In this document: piece after piece, positions 6,653 to 9,176 of the stretch
How the letters are laid out: every line of letters starts with the position of its first letter
Position numbering within the stretch: position 1 is the stretch's first letter
NCBI GenBank assembly: GCA_964396535.1
Contig: CAYNFT010000082.1
Coordinates: forward strand, 1 to 9,176
Direction: 5' to 3'
Source of the DNA: CAYNFT01 sp964396535
GTDB taxonomy: Bacteria > Chloroflexota > Dehalococcoidia > Dehalococcoidales > UBA2162
Length of the DNA: 9,176 nucleotides
Translations under genes and position numbers: made by a program
The notes under the pieces: generated by a model
What the model was told of the DNA's origin: nothing
The model's input: the letters and a program-made list of their open reading frames with translations, nothing else
Databases searched by the model: none

Positions 6653-7074
6653 AATCTTTCACCTCCTTTTGGTGGTTTAACGGGGCCATACCAGTTAGAT
6701 TAACTCTTGAGGATTATAGAAGTATTCCGACCATAGTCTTTTTTACCACTTCGCTCCAATTTTGCTTTTTCCTTTCACATTGTGTCTTCGCCCGAAAACT
6801 TATGAGGGTTGCTGGTAAACTCTCTATAAAACTAACAAAGGCATCAATAACTGCTTTCCCATTTAGCAGCTCTGGTGCCCTTGTTCCTATCTATACTTCG
6901 TCACACTAACGCCAGAATATGCTCATCTTCGGACTATTTTAAACGTCGGATATGTAGTTTATACCTCTTTTACAACTTTGTCAATAGTGATAATTTGTGA
7001 AACAATAATCCAGAAAATAACCTTGCACAATTCATCTTGTTGTTTAACGTGAGGGGACGGTCTGACATCCGTTT
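6653..7074. other. gene-poor, AT-rich region upstream of HNH-like gene and recombinase remnant
   Basis: No complete gene is visible in about 420 bases. A minus-strand frame is open for 58 codons (6714-6890; GTRAPELLNGKAVIDAF near its start) but has no usable start codon, so it is chance or a gene fragment. A possible minus-strand promoter has TTGACA (6979-6984) and TATAAA (6958-6963), with a short 15-base spacer. The recombinase coding homology starts abruptly near 7072, right after the motif GGGGACGGTCTG (7053-7064). No resolvase catalytic domain precedes it in any frame I could read. Confidence 0.5.
6659..6668 (-). promoter_or_regulatory. full-consensus ribosome binding site of HNH-like gene
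   Basis: On the minus strand, AAGGAGGTGA is complementary to ten bases of the 16S rRNA tail and lies six bases before ATG 6652. It fixes the start and shows the small gene is probably translated. A perfect TATAAT (minus strand, 6713-6718) lies upstream but has no good -35 partner. Confidence 0.75.
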
Positions 7075-8050
7075 GTGGGCTGTAAGGAAATTGCCAAAAC
7101 AATGAATCGGGAGGGTTATCGGACCTCAACAGGCAGGAAATGGGGAAGAACTACCGTCTACAAAATCCTCTCTAATGAGGCATACAAGGGGACGTTAGTC
7201 TGGGGCGGTAGACCCGGGCACCCGGCATTACATAGTGGTGAACCACCAGTACGAATTGAAAACGCCTGGCCGGCTATAATTGATCCAGAAGTATTTGATA
7301 CTGTTCAGCAAAAACTGGAGTCAAAGAGGCCGGAAGTTGTTCATCCTCGCATTGTACCTAGTTTTTACCTTCTGAGTGGCATCCTTTATTGTTCTTGCGG
7401 TCATGCCATGACCGGTCATAGTGCCAAGTCGAAGAAGCATTTCTACTATCTGTGTTCCGGCAAGCAAAAACGTGGAGGGGAAGCCTGCAATGCCCGGATG
7501 CTACCTAAAGAAAAGCTGGAAAAACTGGTAATCGACCAGCTCAAGGTAAGAGTTCTTACCGATGAAAACCTTGAAAAGCTTGTTGAACTTGTAAATGAGG
7601 AGTTAGTTTCAACTCACTCTACACTGCAAGGTAGAATGGACGACCTCGATGCTGAAATGAGAGACATAGATGCAAGATTATCTCGTCTCTATGATAGTCT
7701 CGAAACAGGTAAGCTCGAATTGGATGACCTGGCTCCAAGGATAAAGGAATCGAGGACCAGAAAGGAAGATACGAGTACAGCTTGAAGCTGATATGGTTAT
7801 CCATGGCGTTCATAGGGTAGAGTCCTCTATAGTCAAAGCTTATGCCAGAGACCTGCATACCTTGCTTGAAGAATCGGAGATATCGGAGAGGAAGGCATTC
7901 CTGAAATCCTTTATTGAGAGCATTGTAGTGGATGGGGATAAAGTTAAAGTTAATTACAAGCTTCCACTACCTGATAAATCGAAAGATGAGTTTGCTTTGT
8001 CGGTTCTACCTATTGATACCCTTGGTGGACTAAAAGTAAACAAAGCGTGA
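7075..8050 (+). pseudogene. large serine recombinase remnant: 5'-truncated and frameshifted
   Basis: The remaining product is the DNA-binding half of a large serine recombinase, an enzyme that integrates or excises mobile elements. The first frame (7075-7785, 236 codons) begins within the Recombinase domain (CKEIAKTMNREGYRT, NEAYKGTLVWGGR). It continues into a recombinase zinc ribbon with CxC (YCSCGHAM) and two later cysteines (YLC, EAC), then a coiled coil ending near DLAPRIKESR. A +1 frame change around 7745-7780 moves the sequence into a second frame (85 codons from 7793 to TGA 8048-8050) carrying the usual C-terminal tail (ERKAFLKSFIESIVVDG). The serine catalytic domain, roughly the first 190-200 residues, is missing, and an in-frame TGA (7063-7065) lies just upstream, so GTG 7075 is not a credible start. 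The protein cannot recombine DNA. Confidence 0.85.
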
Positions 8051-8058
8051 ACAAGAGT

Positions 8059-8086
8059 TTAACTGAAGTTACATACCGAGTATAAT
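8059..8086 (+). promoter_or_regulatory. candidate promoter of ABC exporter operon
   Basis: A perfect -10 TATAAT (8081-8086) is preceded after 16 bases by TTAACT (8059-8064), a four-of-six match to the -35 consensus. Transcription would start near 8093, about 40 bases before ATG 8133. It lies just after the recombinase remnant. Confidence 0.5.
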
Positions 8087-8132
8087 GTTAATAGTTCCCA
8101 TGATAGCCAGGAAGTAAGTGCGAAGTGCTTGA

Positions 8133-9053
8133 ATGATAGCTGTCGAAAACCTTACCAAGAAGTTTGGGGAAGTCACCGCGGTCGAGGGACTTACCTTCCA
8201 GGTTAAGGAAGGCGAGGTCTTTGGTTTTCTTGGACCGAACGGCGCCGGCAAGACTACCACCATCAGGATGCTTTGCTGCCTCATATCAAAGACCGGCGGG
8301 GAGGCCACAATAGGCGACTATCACATAGGCAAGGCAAATGATTCCTTGCAAATCAGGAAGATGATCGGGCTGGTCCCGGACAATGTTGGCCTTTACGATG
8401 ATTTGACGGCCTTTGAAAATCTCGACTTTTACGGGAAGCTCTATGAATGTCCTGAAGGACCCAGGAGAGAAAACATCGAGAGGTTTCTCAAGATGCTAAA
8501 TCTATGGGAAAGGAAAGACGCCCGGGCAGGCTCATTTTCTAAAGGGATGAAACAGAAACTGGCATTAGCTCGTGCCCTGGTTCACGAGCCAAAAATACTA
8601 TTCATGGATGAGCCTACGGCCAACCTGGATCCTGAATCTTCGAAGACCGTCAGGGATTTCATCCTAGAAGTCAAGAAGCAAGGCAGGACCATTTTCCTCA
8701 ACACCCATAATCTTGATGAGGCCCAGAGAATATGCGACCGCATAGGTGTAATAAAGACAAAACTGCTTACTGTCGGTACTCCTGAACAGCTGAGAGAGTC
8801 TCTCTCTAAGCCAAAAACAGAAATCAGGCTAGCTCAAGTAACAGAGGCTTTGGTCAGCGCTTTGAGAAAGATCGTTCCAAACAAGATCGAAGTCTCGGAC
8901 GATAAGCTGATTATTGACGTTAATGATCCTGATAAAGAAAATCCGACTATCATTACGGCTATCACCTCAGCAGGAGGCCAGATCAGAGAAGTCACGCAAA
9001 TTGTCCCGACGCTTGAAGATGTCTATTTGCAGATAGTGAAGGAAACAAAATGA
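8133..9053 (+). CDS. ABC-type exporter ATP-binding protein (DrrA/NatA/CcmA-type)
   Basis: This 306-residue cytoplasmic subunit hydrolyses ATP to drive an ABC-2-type membrane partner. Walker A GPNGAGKT is at 34-41, the signature FSKGMKQ at 135-141, Walker B ILFMDEP at 155-161 with catalytic Glu160, and the switch His192 in LNTHNLDEA. The Q-loop reads VPDN (81-84), with no glutamine, as often seen in this subfamily. Residues about 220-306 form the DrrA-type C-terminal extension ending TLEDVYLQIV. ATG 8133 is the first possible start because TGA lies directly upstream in frame; its ribosome binding site is weak (AGGAAG is about 18 bases away). The TGA stop overlaps the next gene's ATG in ATGA, so ATPase and permease are co-translated. 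The substrate could be a drug, ion or lipid; nothing in the window decides it. Confidence 0.93.
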   Translation: MIAVENLTKKFGEVTAVEGLTFQVKEGEVFGFLGPNGAGKTTTIRMLCCLISKTGGEATIGDYHIGKANDSLQIRKMIGLVPDNVGLYDDLTAFENLDFYGKLYECPEGPRRENIERFLKMLNLWERKDARAGSFSKGMKQKLALARALVHEPKILFMDEPTANLDPESSKTVRDFILEVKKQGRTIFLNTHNLDEAQRICDRIGVIKTKLLTVGTPEQLRESLSKPKTEIRLAQVTEALVSALRKIVPNKIEVSDDKLIIDVNDPDKENPTIITAITSAGGQIREVTQIVPTLEDVYLQIVKETK

Positions 9054-9176
9054 GAATTTCGAAGGCTTGGATTGTCGCTGCCAAGGACATGAGGGTATTC
9101 CTGAGAAGGAAGTCCGCCATTATTTCATTGGTTCTATTCCCTCTTATCGTTAGCGTTGGTCTTCCTCTTGTACTCC
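9050..9176 (+). CDS. ABC-2-type permease, N-terminal fragment (runs off window)
   Basis: Only 42 codons are present. The start MRISKAWIVAAKDMRVFLRR is typical of ABC-2 permeases: a short amphipathic cytoplasmic segment rich in basic residues, followed from about residue 24 by the first hydrophobic membrane helix (IISLVLFPLIVSVGLPLVL). It overlaps the ATPase stop codon by four bases (ATGA), so it is the membrane partner of that ATPase. The remainder lies outside the window. Confidence 0.82.
   Translation, partial: MRISKAWIVAAKDMRVFLRRKSAIISLVLFPLIVSVGLPLVL

Noticed and set aside
7793..8050. Independent 85-residue gene
   Set aside because: Its sequence is the normal C-terminal tail of a large serine recombinase in a shifted frame, so it belongs to the pseudogene.
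8370..8390. ABC ATPase with a missing Q-loop glutamine as a sign of inactivation
   Set aside because: Relatives of this exporter subfamily often lack the glutamine here, and all other catalytic motifs are intact.

Overview
The window reads as a mixed stretch of an anaerobic bacterial chromosome. It has moderate base composition, strong AAGGAGG-type ribosome binding sites and sigma70-like promoters. The pyrogallol-transhydroxylase-like molybdenum enzyme, the small HNH-type protein and the decayed large serine recombinase together would suit an uncultured sediment or subsurface lineage such as Chloroflexota (Dehalococcoidia) or Desulfobacterota. That placement is inference only; no rRNA or taxonomic marker is present.

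Layout. (1) 97-2432, plus strand: a promoter, a 33-codon leader ORF, an intrinsic terminator, a 21-codon leader ORF and then a 661-residue ABC-F ATPase. The leader RNA has three nested pairings that are mutually exclusive in the right way: 162-171 with 232-241, 220-228 with 281-289, and the terminator 285-314. This is the logic of ribosome-controlled attenuation and is the most interesting part of the window. (2) 2433-2925: a non-coding gap between converging genes, with a perfect 27-bp tandem duplication. (3) 2926-6228, minus strand: a two-gene operon for a molybdopterin catalytic subunit (823 aa) and a three-cluster iron-sulfur subunit (276 aa) with a C-terminal beta-sandwich-like domain, the architecture of pyrogallol-phloroglucinol transhydroxylase. 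(4) 6413-6652, minus strand: a small HNH-fold protein whose catalytic histidines are replaced. (5) 6653-7074: a gene-poor, AT-rich stretch. (6) 7075-8050, plus strand: the 3' part of a large serine recombinase gene, lacking its catalytic domain and frameshifted, so a pseudogene. (7) 8133-9176, plus strand: an ABC exporter ATPase overlapping by 4 bases the start of its permease gene, which runs off the window.

Working together: the ABC-F protein is predicted to act on ribosomes, and its leader would let ribosome stalling (for example by an antibiotic or other translation stress) switch the gene on. The molybdenum enzyme pair forms one cytoplasmic complex for redox or hydroxyl-transfer chemistry on an unknown, possibly phenolic, substrate. 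The ATPase-permease pair forms a separate exporter. The HNH protein and recombinase remnant mark the middle as a site of past mobile-element traffic.
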